A DNA stretch of 64,000 nucleotides from a bacterium (GTDB lineage: Bacteria > Bacteroidota > Ignavibacteria > Kapaibacteriales > UBA2268). The DNA lies in assembly GCA_024711295.1 (NCBI GenBank), contig JANJTB010000040.1, positions 43,423 to 107,422 on the forward strand. The letters are read 5' to 3'. This document shows, piece after piece, positions 6,950-16,350 of this stretch (the stretch's first letter is position 1; every line of letters starts with the position of its first letter). The notes beneath the pieces are model-generated. The model was not told where the DNA came from. It searched no databases and saw only the letters and a list, made by a program, of their open reading frames with translations. Both the position numbers and the translations under genes were made by a program.

Positions 6950-9475
6950 TTATCTCGTTGGGAATGAGATATAAAATTTACTCCCTTCATTAATCTTACT
7001 TTCCAGCCAGATCGAGCCATTATGTTTTTTTATCAAGTCATAGCATAATACAAGCCCCAAGCCTGTACCTTTCTCACGATTAGTACCAATTGTAGTAAAA
7101 TTTGAGTCAATGTCGAAAAGCTGACTTTGGATTTCCTGAGGAATTCCAACCCCGGTATCTTCAACACAAAGAATATTATTGATACCGTCCTCTGAATATG
7201 AAATTGTAACAATACCACCTTGATTAGTAAACTTTAAAGCATTTGTGACAAGATTTCTGATTACTGTTTGAAGTATATTTACATCACCGCTTACTATTGT
7301 AAGGTTTTGAATCTCAGACTTTAAATTGATTTTCTTATTTTGAGCTACCGGTAAAAGAAGTTCAATAATATTATTCACCAAATAGTGTAAATCTAAACTT
7401 GTATAATCAACATGAATCAAACCACGTTGAGACTTTGACCAATGCAAAAGATTCTCGAGCAGGTCCATCAAGGAATCAGCTGAAACTTTCATAAGTTCAA
7501 TTAGCTCAATTTTTTCCTTCTCTGATAATTCGCTATAAGTTTCGGATATCAAGCTCATCAAACTTTTGAAGCCACTGATAGGATTCCTTAAGTCATGAGC
7601 AACAATTGAAAAGAATTTGTCTTTTGTCGAATTCAAGAGTTTCAGATTGTTTTCGGACTCTTGAAGTATTCTGTTAAGTTCCCTAACTTTATTTGATTCC
7701 TCCTCGAGCGCTAAGTTTGCTACTTGTAACTGACTTATTAGCTCTTCTCTTTCTATATCATTGATTTTACTTTGAGTAACATCAATAACATATTCTATAA
7801 TCTTAATAACTTCGTGGCTTGAGTCAAATACAGGGTAATTATATATCTTGTAGAATTTGGACTGGCCCCCAATACCATCAATTTGCTTTTCATCAATCAT
7901 AGGATTCTTGCTTTCAGCAATCCTTTCTATTCTGCTTAAGTCTATATCTTCAACCGTATAAGCAAGTTGATGCCCCGTGTCAAAAATACTGGTAGGATCT
8001 TTTATGATTTTCTTTCCTGTTTCATTTATATGGTGGATTGATTTATCAGGATAGTTTATTACATAAAAAGGATATTTCAATGAATTGATAACTGAATCAA
8101 GAAATCTAAGTAGTTGGTTATTATTTCTGTATCTGTAATAAATAAATATCAGAACGATAATTATTATTACCGTAAATGCAAATGCAAAATTACGCACAAG
8201 CGTTTGAAATCTGATTTCATTATTTTTAGCAGACTCCATCTCCTTAATTTCCAATTGAGATTTTTCGATTTCTTCTTTTCTTTGGAAATCCATAGAGGCA
8301 ATCTCGAATTTATGATTATAAAAAGTATCAATCATATTATCATAAATTTTTAGGAATTCCAGTGACTTATCAATATCTCGCCTGTCAGCAAAGAATTTGA
8401 TTAAATCCCGTGTTGCAATAATTTTGAAAGTAATAGATGACTTTTCATTTGCAATATTATACATTTCGAGGGCTGAAATTATAGCTGAGTCAATATTATT
8501 TAATTTTTTGTGATGCTCAAGCAGGTTGTTATGATATAAAATCAAGTACTGATAATTTTGTACTTCATTAATTAATCGAAAAAGTTCATCACGAGCTTTA
8601 TAATAGTTGACAGAATCATTTGTTTCGTCGTAAAGAGTAAGCAAATCAAATTTAGCATCAATCAAGAATTCACTAACGTCATAAATGGTAACATCATCAT
8701 ACCTGAACTTTGAAGATTTATTTTTCTTTATCAGCTCTTCCGAAATTTTTATGGACTCAAGAAGTATCTTTATGGCTTCGGAGGGTGATGAAATATATTT
8801 CTCTACCGTTGCCAGATAGTTTAGAGAATGTGGCTTTAAGTAACTTAATCCCAATTCATTTCTAATGTTATAATTTTTCAAAAAATACTCTTTTGCTTCA
8901 TAATATTTGCCTTCCTCCCTTTTACAAAGGCCAATATTTAAATAACAAACTGAAATGGCATTTTTGATTTTATCAGATTGAGGTTTTATTCTTATTGCGT
9001 AGTCAATTGCCTGTTTATAAATATCAGCGGCAATTATCACTAAACCCCTTTTATAATAAATATTGCCAATATCACTGTAAACATACACTACGGCTGAGTG
9101 ATTTCTGACTTTTTTGAAATGTTCTATTGTTCTGTAAAGTGTTTGAACAGCCAAGTCATACTGACCTAAATTATTATAAGTATTACCGATTCTGTTATAG
9201 ATATGGTTAATAAAGTCATCATCTTCAAGCTCGAAGGCAATGTTTAATCTCTTGCTTGCTAGCTCCAGTGCTTTTGTGTGGGATACGTTCGAGGCAAAAT
9301 CCAATTCTTCAAATATCATTTTTTTTAAAGTAGCTGGATTTGATTTATCTTTGTAAAGCTTCTCGATAAGGGTTCCTAATGAGTCGAGTTTACTTTGATT
9401 AGAAAATACATTATTGCCGCAGAAAGTTAAGACAATAATCAGTAAAAAAACATAAGATATTTTGTTTATAATCAT
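6950..9475 (-). CDS. TPR-PAS sensor histidine kinase
   Basis: An 841-residue membrane kinase. A signal/anchor at residues 1-25 is followed by a periplasmic region of tetratricopeptide repeats (about 85-345, for example IYNRIGNTYNNLGQYDLAVQ). A transmembrane helix lies at 430-449 and a cytoplasmic PAS-like domain at about 455-575. A short coiled coil then leads to HisKA with His627 in FFSIVAHDLRNP and HATPase with N-box IRNLVTNALKFT, G1 EDTGVGIP and G2 GTGLGL. Periplasmic TPR kinases of this kind are common in Bacteroidota, where the repeats bind a ligand or protein. The adjacent receiver at 6524 may be its partner. Confidence 0.93.
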   Translation of the reverse strand: MIINKISYVFLLIIVLTFCGNNVFSNQSKLDSLGTLIEKLYKDKSNPATLKKMIFEELDFASNVSHTKALELASKRLNIAFELEDDDFINHIYNRIGNTYNNLGQYDLAVQTLYRTIEHFKKVRNHSAVVYVYSDIGNIYYKRGLVIIAADIYKQAIDYAIRIKPQSDKIKNAISVCYLNIGLCKREEGKYYEAKEYFLKNYNIRNELGLSYLKPHSLNYLATVEKYISSPSEAIKILLESIKISEELIKKNKSSKFRYDDVTIYDVSEFLIDAKFDLLTLYDETNDSVNYYKARDELFRLINEVQNYQYLILYHNNLLEHHKKLNNIDSAIISALEMYNIANEKSSITFKIIATRDLIKFFADRRDIDKSLEFLKIYDNMIDTFYNHKFEIASMDFQRKEEIEKSQLEIKEMESAKNNEIRFQTLVRNFAFAFTVIIIIVLIFIYYRYRNNNQLLRFLDSVINSLKYPFYVINYPDKSIHHINETGKKIIKDPTSIFDTGHQLAYTVEDIDLSRIERIAESKNPMIDEKQIDGIGGQSKFYKIYNYPVFDSSHEVIKIIEYVIDVTQSKINDIEREELISQLQVANLALEEESNKVRELNRILQESENNLKLLNSTKDKFFSIVAHDLRNPISGFKSLMSLISETYSELSEKEKIELIELMKVSADSLMDLLENLLHWSKSQRGLIHVDYTSLDLHYLVNNIIELLLPVAQNKKINLKSEIQNLTIVSGDVNILQTVIRNLVTNALKFTNQGGIVTISYSEDGINNILCVEDTGVGIPQEIQSQLFDIDSNFTTIGTNREKGTGLGLVLCYDLIKKHNGSIWLESKINEGSKFYISFPTR

Positions 9476-9607
9476 TAAAATTGAGTAAATATATACAAAC
9501 AGTGAACATTTTTTTTTAAAAAATAACTATTTTTAAAAACAATAATTTACAACAATTTTAAAGTAATAAAAAAAATACTAATTTACAAAATAATTATTTG
9601 AAATAAA

Positions 9608-10375
9608 TTAATTTATTTCTTCAGGATCTTCTTTTTTCTTATAAGCTAATCTTGCAACAATGATGCTTATTTCGTATAGTATAACCAAAGGGATAGCAAA
9701 AAAGAGCTGATTTACGGGGTCGGGAGTAGGAGTAATAATTGCAGCGATAATTAAGATTGCAATTATTGCGTGTCGCCAGTATTTACGAAGCATCTTTGCG
9801 TTTACGACACCAATTTTTGCTAAAATGAATGCAAGCATGGGCATTTCGAAAATCAAGCCGCTCGCCAGAAGCATCATAGTCATAAATCCAAAGTATTCTG
9901 TAACATCAATATCCGTTCGAATCAGTTTTGTCCCAAAACTAGCAGCAAACTCGAGCATTGTAGGTATCATCACAAAATACGCGAAAGCGACGCCCACCAT
10001 AAAACAAAGTGAGGTAAAAAAAGTTATCTTAGCTACCCAATTACGTTCATGTTCGTACAAGCCCGGAGCGATAAATTTCCATAATTGATACAGAACCCAC
10101 GGGAATGCAATTATCAACCCGCTTAGAAAAACTACTTTAAAGTAAAGTAATGGTACACCAAAGGGTTTTAGATTCTGTAATGAAATATTGGCTTTTGAAG
10201 CAGGCTGAAGAAGAACTATATTCATCAACGGGTCAATGAATATGCCGGTGATTATGCAGGCTGCAAGAACACCCAAAAATGCATATATTATCCTGTTTCG
10301 CAACTCATCAAGATGGTCGAAAAAACCAATCTCTTCGTTACTTTCGCTCTCACCCGACTTAGCTTTTTGACTCAT
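9608..10375 (-). CDS. tatC: twin-arginine translocase subunit TatC
   Basis: A 255-residue six-helix membrane protein. The cytoplasmic N-terminus carries FFDHLDELRNRI, the conserved signal-peptide-binding Glu region of TatC, and PFGVPLLYFKV, PWVLYQLWKFIAPGLYEHER and the later helices fit the family. TatC recognises twin-arginine signal peptides of folded proteins. No tatA or tatB gene is present here. A possible -7 element (TATATTTG on the minus strand, 10458-10451) lies upstream without a clear -33 box. Confidence 0.95.
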   Translation of the reverse strand: MSQKAKSGESESNEEIGFFDHLDELRNRIIYAFLGVLAACIITGIFIDPLMNIVLLQPASKANISLQNLKPFGVPLLYFKVVFLSGLIIAFPWVLYQLWKFIAPGLYEHERNWVAKITFFTSLCFMVGVAFAYFVMIPTMLEFAASFGTKLIRTDIDVTEYFGFMTMMLLASGLIFEMPMLAFILAKIGVVNAKMLRKYWRHAIIAILIIAAIITPTPDPVNQLFFAIPLVILYEISIIVARLAYKKKEDPEEIN

Positions 10376-10471
10376 AGTTAATCAACATTACAGCTTAAAA
10401 ATAACACAGTTTAAAAAAATAAAAAATTAAATTATGAAATACTCGTTGCACAAATATAAATAAATAAATGC

Positions 10472-11548
10472 TTACAGTTTTATAAAGCCTCCAATTACCG
10501 GCATTAATAATTCAAATTTATATTTTTTTTCGCTATATAGTCTGATAATTTCTCTATGTGGATTGCCTATTGGCTCATCAGACAAATCAAATGTTCCATA
10601 ATGCATAGGTATTAATCTCTTTGCATTCATTTCTCCGGCAGCCATTAATCCGTCTTTTGGTCCGATATGGTGCGGAGCCATAAACCACTCCGGCTGATAT
10701 GCACCAATACCTATGATTGCAATATCAGGCGGACCAAATAATTTCCCAACTTCTGCAAAATGAACATCCCAGCCGGAATCACTTCCAAAATAAATTTTCT
10801 TATCTGAAGATTCTATCATAAAGGCACCCCACAATCGGGTATTCATATCATTAATAAATCTATTTCCCCAGTGCCGAGTTGGTAAAAATGTGATTTTCAG
10901 ATTAGATTCTGTTATGCTGTATTGTTGATACCATCCTGCTTCCTGATATTTGATACTCTCCAAAAAATCTGCACAATACTCCCCCAGATTCAACCCGGTA
11001 AGTAATTTAACATTTGGATTATTCTTAAAAAGTAACTTCAGGGATTTCTTGTGTAAATGGTCGTAATGGTCGTGCGACAGCAAAATATAATCAAGGTTTC
11101 TTATTTCTTCGGGTTCGAATGGTAACTTAGAATATCTTGTCATAAAAAATGACGGAACATCAAATATTGGATCAGTTATCATTAGTTTGCCACCAAGACG
11201 GATTAAAAACGTTGAGTGACCAATCAGCATCACCCCATCATCTTTACTTTCTAAAAACTTACTTCCATCCTCTACAGGCAGTCTGAATTTGTCACTCTTT
11301 TTTTCTTCCTTAAAGGGATTTTTTGACAATTGCCACTTAATTAATTTTGTGATATCGTTCACGAAAGGGAAGTTGATATTTCTAAATGTTCCGTCATCAT
11401 TGAGCGGATTGCCGGGCCAGTCCTTTTTTATAAAGTTCAGCTCGGGATTAGCTCTTAATTCATTAGTTTTTGTGCTTACTTTCACAGTCAGGTAAATAAA
11501 TGATAATAGAAGAGATACAATAATTATATATTTCAATTTTCTTTTCAT
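10472..11548 (-). CDS. metallo-beta-lactamase-fold hydrolase (NAPE-PLD/UlaG-like)
   Basis: A 358-residue protein with an N-terminal membrane anchor or signal (about 5-23) and an MBL-fold domain. It shows GHSTFLIRLGGKLMITDPIF, the metal motif HDHYDHL, a third His in PTRHWGNRF, Asp in YFGSDSGWD, and a final metal His in IPMHYGTFDLSDEP. MAPHHIGPKDGL is typical of the COG2220 NAPE-phospholipase D-like group. The substrate is probably a phosphodiester or lactone at the envelope. The exact reaction cannot be inferred. Confidence 0.88.
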   Translation of the reverse strand: MKRKLKYIIIVSLLLSFIYLTVKVSTKTNELRANPELNFIKKDWPGNPLNDDGTFRNINFPFVNDITKLIKWQLSKNPFKEEKKSDKFRLPVEDGSKFLESKDDGVMLIGHSTFLIRLGGKLMITDPIFDVPSFFMTRYSKLPFEPEEIRNLDYILLSHDHYDHLHKKSLKLLFKNNPNVKLLTGLNLGEYCADFLESIKYQEAGWYQQYSITESNLKITFLPTRHWGNRFINDMNTRLWGAFMIESSDKKIYFGSDSGWDVHFAEVGKLFGPPDIAIIGIGAYQPEWFMAPHHIGPKDGLMAAGEMNAKRLIPMHYGTFDLSDEPIGNPHREIIRLYSEKKYKFELLMPVIGGFIKL

Positions 11549-11768
11549 TGGAGTAATATTGGAATTGCAGGATTACACTACTAAAGACACACAATCAGAC
11601 CAAATATTTTGCTGGTCTAAGATTCGACATATCAAAGAATTAAAACATTAATAAAATATTTCATAATTCAATTTGTGAATATTAATTGATTAATAGTATT
11701 TTTCTTATTGATAAATTAAGATATTTTGTTATTTTTATATTTTACAAATGATTAAAAATTAATAATTT

Positions 11769-13424
11769 ATGAAAAATATTATTTCATTAATTGTTTTGGG
11801 TATTTTGATTACCTCGATAAGCGAATTACGAGCACAGTTTGATGGCGGCTCTATTTCGGGCAATGTATCAATCGAAGCCCAAAGTTATTCACCTGACTCC
11901 CTGCGCGGAGCTCCTGAAGTAAACGAAAAACTTCTTTCAAATGCATATTTGAATCTTATTTACAGAAATCAGAATGTAGAAATAGGTTTTAGATACGAAA
12001 ATTATCAAAATCCAATACTCGGTTTTGATGCGCGGCTCAAAGGTCAGGGAGTGCCATACAGATATATTACTTACAGAGATGATATGTTCGAAGTAACCGG
12101 CGGTGACTTTTACGAACAGTTCGGAAGCGGATTAATTCTAAGAGCATACCAGGAGCCAGCTTTGGGTATTGATAATGCCATTGACGGATTTAGGTTCAAA
12201 GTACGACCGGTTGAAGGTATTGAATTTACAGGTCTCATTGGCAAAAACCGAGTTTTTTGGTCGAAAGGAGAGGGCATCGTAAGGGGTGGCGATTTGAATA
12301 TTTCACTTAACGATTTGCTCGAAGACTATATGCCAAAAGATTACAGATTTACATTAGGCGGCAGCTTAGTAAGTAAATACCAACCGGATAGAGACGTATT
12401 TCTTAAGATGCCCGAAAATGTACTCTCTTATGCAACAAGATTTGGTGTTATAGCTGATAATTTTGCCGTAGATGCTGAATATGTTTATAAATACAATGAC
12501 CCTAACGCAACGAATAAATTCAGATATAATGACGGTCAAGGATTAGTATTCAAAAGTTCATATTTTGGTGATGGTTATGGCATAGCACTAAATGCACACT
12601 GGATTGATAATATGGATATGCGCAGCGACCGTAATGCCAGAGCTCAGGAACTATTCCTCAATTTTATTCCGCCTCTCACTAAGCAACACGCATACTCACT
12701 TGCGGCATTATACCCGTTCGCAACCCAATTCAATAATGAGACAGGCATACAGGCGGAAGTGACGTACCAAATACCCAGAGATTCATGGCTTGGTGGACAT
12801 TATGGAACGATTTTGACAATCAATTACTCTGATGTGTGGTCAATTGATACTACCGTTATTGATGAATTTACTTACAAGTCAAACTTTCTGGGAGTGGGCC
12901 AAAGAAGATACTTCAGAGATTTTAATATAGACCTATCAAGAAAATGGTCTTCGAAATTCAAAACAGACCTGACTTATTTAAATATTATTTACGACCGTGA
13001 CGTAATGGAGAACGAAGGTGCACCTCTTTACGGTAAAGTATTTCAGAATGTGTTGATACTCGATTTTCAATATATGTTCGAAAATGACCACTCTGTCCGC
13101 ACAGAATTTCAGCATTCCTGGTCAGTACAGGATTCAGCAATGCTAAGTCCTGACAATATGAATGGCAACTGGGCTCACTTACTTGTCGAATATACAATAG
13201 CGCCACACTGGTATGTAACTGTTTACGATCAATACAATTACGGCAACGACGATATCGACAGACAATTACACTATATTAACGGTTCAGTCGCCTTTCTGAC
13301 TGGAACAACCAGAATACAACTTGGATATGGTTCGCAACGCGGTGGTATAATTTGCGTTGGTGGTATATGCCGTGCGGTACCGGCTGCCAATGGTGTCTTT
13401 ATGTCTGTAACATCATCATTTTAG
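11769..13424 (+). CDS. DUF6029-type outer membrane protein
   Basis: A 551-residue protein with a signal peptide ending near residue 23 (ELRAQ) and a body of alternating aromatic/polar strands, as in outer-membrane beta-barrels. The N-terminal part has GSISGNVSIEAQSY, RYITYRDDMFEVTGGDFYEQFGSGLILR and ALGIDNAIDGFR, which I associate with the DUF6029 family of Bacteroidota. It ends in a terminal Phe, the usual BAM recognition end. A lipoprotein of the Omp28 type follows 12 bases later and probably shares its transcript. The transported substrate, if any, is unknown. Confidence 0.78.
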   Translation: MKNIISLIVLGILITSISELRAQFDGGSISGNVSIEAQSYSPDSLRGAPEVNEKLLSNAYLNLIYRNQNVEIGFRYENYQNPILGFDARLKGQGVPYRYITYRDDMFEVTGGDFYEQFGSGLILRAYQEPALGIDNAIDGFRFKVRPVEGIEFTGLIGKNRVFWSKGEGIVRGGDLNISLNDLLEDYMPKDYRFTLGGSLVSKYQPDRDVFLKMPENVLSYATRFGVIADNFAVDAEYVYKYNDPNATNKFRYNDGQGLVFKSSYFGDGYGIALNAHWIDNMDMRSDRNARAQELFLNFIPPLTKQHAYSLAALYPFATQFNNETGIQAEVTYQIPRDSWLGGHYGTILTINYSDVWSIDTTVIDEFTYKSNFLGVGQRRYFRDFNIDLSRKWSSKFKTDLTYLNIIYDRDVMENEGAPLYGKVFQNVLILDFQYMFENDHSVRTEFQHSWSVQDSAMLSPDNMNGNWAHLLVEYTIAPHWYVTVYDQYNYGNDDIDRQLHYINGSVAFLTGTTRIQLGYGSQRGGIICVGGICRAVPAANGVFMSVTSSF

Positions 13425-13436
13425 AGGAGAAATTTC

Positions 13437-14273
13437 ATGAAAATATTGAAAATATATCTGGCGTTGATCTTAATGTTTGCATTCTTTTCTTGCGACATAG
13501 TAGAGCCGCCATACAAAAAAAATAGCTCTGTAACACCTGTTGATACAACAAAACGCAAAGTTTTAGTTGAGGATTTTACTGGATTTAGATGTGGCAACTG
13601 CCCTGAAGCAAGCCACAAAGCTGAGCAGATTGCTGAATTATATCCTGACAGAGTAATTTTGTTGGCATTGCATGCAGGTCCATTATCTATTCCAACACCA
13701 ACCAGAAAATATGACTTCCGCACTCCTGAAACCCGTGAGATTGGAGATTACTATGGACTGATTGCTACACCATACGGTATGGTTAGCCGCCGTAAGTTTA
13801 ATGGCCAAACACTACAGGCGCCATCAGCATGGGCAGGATTTACGGAAGAAACATTGCAACTCGAGGCACTTCTGAAGATTAATTTAACAGGCAGCTATAA
13901 CGAATCAAGCCGTGAAATTACAGCAAATTTAAAGCTGGATTATATCAAAGATAGCGAATTAAGCCATTATTATGCTGTATATATAGTAGAAGACAGTATT
14001 GTGCAATATCAGCAGGATGACAGACAGTTCCCAAACATCCACGTAAATGATTATGTGCATAATCATGTAATGAGAGGCTCAATGAACGGTACCTGGGGTT
14101 TGCCTGTAAGTAACAGCATCATCAAAGCCGGTTCTTCGACCGACCTGCAGCTTAAATATACTATACCAGAAAATAAAGACTGGAGACCTAAAAAACTAAG
14201 CTTGATAGCAATTGTTCAAAACAATGAGACTAAGGAAGTTTTGCAGGTTGAGAAAATTTACCTTTATAAGTAA
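13437..14273 (+). CDS. Omp28-like thioredoxin-fold lipoprotein
   Basis: A 278-residue lipoprotein (FFSC, lipid Cys about 19) of the Omp28-related family. A thioredoxin-like segment begins at about residue 41 with KVLVEDFTGFRCGNCPEA, giving a CxxC pair at Cys52 and Cys55. HAGPLS and an IATPYGMVSR cis-Pro-like loop follow. The C-terminal half is beta-rich and may be an Ig-like domain. GAGGAG precedes the start. Family members are surface or outer-membrane proteins of Bacteroidota, and the CxxC suggests thiol chemistry or structural disulfides. It follows the DUF6029 gene by 12 bases. Confidence 0.82.
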   Translation: MKILKIYLALILMFAFFSCDIVEPPYKKNSSVTPVDTTKRKVLVEDFTGFRCGNCPEASHKAEQIAELYPDRVILLALHAGPLSIPTPTRKYDFRTPETREIGDYYGLIATPYGMVSRRKFNGQTLQAPSAWAGFTEETLQLEALLKINLTGSYNESSREITANLKLDYIKDSELSHYYAVYIVEDSIVQYQQDDRQFPNIHVNDYVHNHVMRGSMNGTWGLPVSNSIIKAGSSTDLQLKYTIPENKDWRPKKLSLIAIVQNNETKEVLQVEKIYLYK

Positions 14274-14332
14274 CTCATAAATTTGTTTCTATAAATATTG
14301 ATATCATAACACTTTAAGCATCTTTCCAAACT

Positions 14333-14378
14333 AAGTGAAGAATCTGTTAGTCTTTTTTCAGAGTAAGATTCTTCACTT
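14333..14378. terminator. 13-bp perfect stem-loop between convergent genes
   Basis: AAGTGAAGAATCT (14333-14345) pairs exactly with 14366-14378 across a 20-base loop, and three more pairs beyond one mismatch extend it. It lies between the convergent ends of the Omp28-like and DUF3788 genes. No T-run follows on either strand, so it is either an atypical bidirectional terminator or a 3'-end stabiliser. Confidence 0.5.
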
Positions 14379-14433
14379 CGTTAAGATAGCCCAATTAAGA
14401 CAATTCATTGCAAATCATAAATAATCTATAATG

Positions 14434-14850
14434 CTAGTTTGAGACTTTTATCCTGATAAGCTGCTTTATGTCGCCAAGCAAATCCGGACCTTCAATGTTT
14501 ATTCTAATTCCTCTTCCTTCAGCATAAGGTTTGGCATTTTGAAGTTCTTGCTTGATGGATTCACAAATTTCGCTATTCATAATAAAATCAGTTGCCTTAT
14601 TTCCAAACACAAATGCAATTTTAAAAAAATTCTCCCTTGGTAATAAGTAAATTATTGCCCTCTTTTTGTCATTAATTCTAAAGTTCCAACAATATTTATC
14701 ACCTGAATAATACCATTTTGCGATACCTGCCGGATAAAGCCCAAATACGTAATCAGAAATTTCATTCCACAATGAGAAAGTATTGCCGAGAGCACCCTGA
14801 AGTGCCTTTGTATCAGGCTCAATATTTTTGTCCGCAAAGCAACTTTTCAT
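14434..14850 (-). CDS. DUF3788 family protein
   Basis: A 138-residue cytoplasmic protein without signal peptide. Features include LWNEISDYVFGLYPAGIAKWYYSGDKYCW, then RAIIYLLPRENFFKIAFVFG and a C-terminal AKPYAEGRGIRINI. These are typical of the small DUF3788 family of unknown function, whose fold resembles the YdhG/DUF1801 group. It begins 7 bases after the stop of glmM on the same strand, so the two are probably co-transcribed, but I see no functional link. Confidence 0.72.
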   Translation of the reverse strand: MKSCFADKNIEPDTKALQGALGNTFSLWNEISDYVFGLYPAGIAKWYYSGDKYCWNFRINDKKRAIIYLLPRENFFKIAFVFGNKATDFIMNSEICESIKQELQNAKPYAEGRGIRINIEGPDLLGDIKQLIRIKVSN

Positions 14851-14857
14851 AATTTTT

Positions 14858-16207
14858 TTAAATTAGATTCATAATTTCGTTTGCTAATTGTTCTGCTCTG
14901 CCACTTGTGGGGCTTTCGGCTATAACTCTTACTATTGGCTCGGTATTGGATGTTCTTAGCTGGAACCAAGTACCATCGGCAAAATCCACTCTTATACCAT
15001 CAAGCAAAGTGATTTGGTGATTTTCATATTTCTTTGCAATGATATCTCGTAATTCATTTATGCACCCTGTGTACTTTTTCTTTAATTTCAGCATTTCCAA
15101 TTTCGGTAAATCATCTGACAACTCGGATAACTTTTTATTCTTGATAGACATTAAATTAAGAATCAAACCTATTCCAACCAACGAATCCCTTCCATAATGA
15201 CATTCAGGTAAAATAACACCTCCACTACCTTCGCCACCAATTACTGCACCCACCTCTTTCATTTTCTTTACCACATTAATCTCACCTACAGGTGCCCTAA
15301 AGGTTTTAAAGCCATATTTTGCAGCTGTCATCTCCGACATTGATGAAGTTGAAAGATTTACAACAATACTCCCGATATGCGTAGAATGCATAATTGTTGA
15401 TTCAACAGCTAATGCAATAGTTTTTTCTTCTCCGATAGCTTTGCCTGTTTCGTCTATCAAAACCAATCTATCTGCATCAGGGTCAACGGCAATACCTATA
15501 TCTGCCCGAACTGCTTTTACAGTTTCTGCAAGATCAGTCAGATTTTCTGGCAATGGCTCCGGTGTGTGAGGAAATAATCCAGATCCGTCACAGAACAAAT
15601 CAATTACTTCACAATCAAAACTTCGCAATAACTCAGGCACAATATTCGAGCCCGACGAATTAACGGCATCAACAACAACTTTAAATTCTTTTGATTTGAT
15701 ACTATCAAGATTATTTGCTATTGAGGATATTCGTCTGATTTTTTTTATATGTCTGTGCAAAGCATCATGATCATGTAAATGGTCAGGGAAGTACTTCATA
15801 TCAGGTAATTTAAATGATAAATTATCTACTAAATCCCATAGTATTTTATTCTCGACCTCATCAAGAAAAACACCATCCGAGTTTATAAACTTCAGTCCAT
15901 TCCACTCACCCGGATTATGAGATGCAGTGATAACAATACCACCTGAAGCATCTGAATGCTCCACTTCAAGCTGAACTGTTGGCGTGGGAGCTACACCAAT
16001 CAACCGAACTTCGCAACCACAGGCTATCAATGTACCCCGAACAATATCCTCAACCCATTTACCTGATGGACGGCCATCTCTGCCAAGTACTATTTTCTTT
16101 CCTTTAACGGTATTCGCAAATGCCGTTGTATAAGCAGCTATGAGATGTGGCGACAAACCATCTCCTATTGTTGCTCTCAAACCTGAAATTGACCTAATGA
16201 ACGGCAT
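14858..16207 (-). CDS. glmM: phosphoglucosamine mutase / phosphohexomutase
   Basis: A 449-residue alpha-D-phosphohexomutase. The phosphoserine loop is VITASHNPGEWNG with Ser96, the metal loop is DPDADRL, the sugar-binding loop is GGEGSGG and the phosphate-binding loop is RTSNTEPIVRV. GlmM converts glucosamine-6-phosphate to glucosamine-1-phosphate for UDP-GlcNAc and peptidoglycan. The DPDADR loop also occurs in phosphomannomutases and archaeal-type enzymes, so dual or alternative sugar specificity cannot be excluded. The divergent neighbour is murI, another cell-wall gene. A possible -7 element (TAAGTTTG, minus strand 16265-16258) lies upstream. Confidence 0.85.
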   Translation of the reverse strand: MPFIRSISGLRATIGDGLSPHLIAAYTTAFANTVKGKKIVLGRDGRPSGKWVEDIVRGTLIACGCEVRLIGVAPTPTVQLEVEHSDASGGIVITASHNPGEWNGLKFINSDGVFLDEVENKILWDLVDNLSFKLPDMKYFPDHLHDHDALHRHIKKIRRISSIANNLDSIKSKEFKVVVDAVNSSGSNIVPELLRSFDCEVIDLFCDGSGLFPHTPEPLPENLTDLAETVKAVRADIGIAVDPDADRLVLIDETGKAIGEEKTIALAVESTIMHSTHIGSIVVNLSTSSMSEMTAAKYGFKTFRAPVGEINVVKKMKEVGAVIGGEGSGGVILPECHYGRDSLVGIGLILNLMSIKNKKLSELSDDLPKLEMLKLKKKYTGCINELRDIIAKKYENHQITLLDGIRVDFADGTWFQLRTSNTEPIVRVIAESPTSGRAEQLANEIMNLI

Positions 16208-16350
16208 ACATACTCCATTTTCTCTATTATAAATAATTTTTATTTAATGATGAATTACAAACTTAAAACTAATGAAAAATTATAAATAAAACAAATTATT
16301 CATTTAATTATTTCGTAATATATCTTATTAAACAATAAATAAACAAAAAA

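Noticed and set aside
14274..14433. Possible small RNA or tRNA gene
   Set aside because: No cloverleaf or conserved T-loop was seen; the hairpin at 14333 explains the structure.
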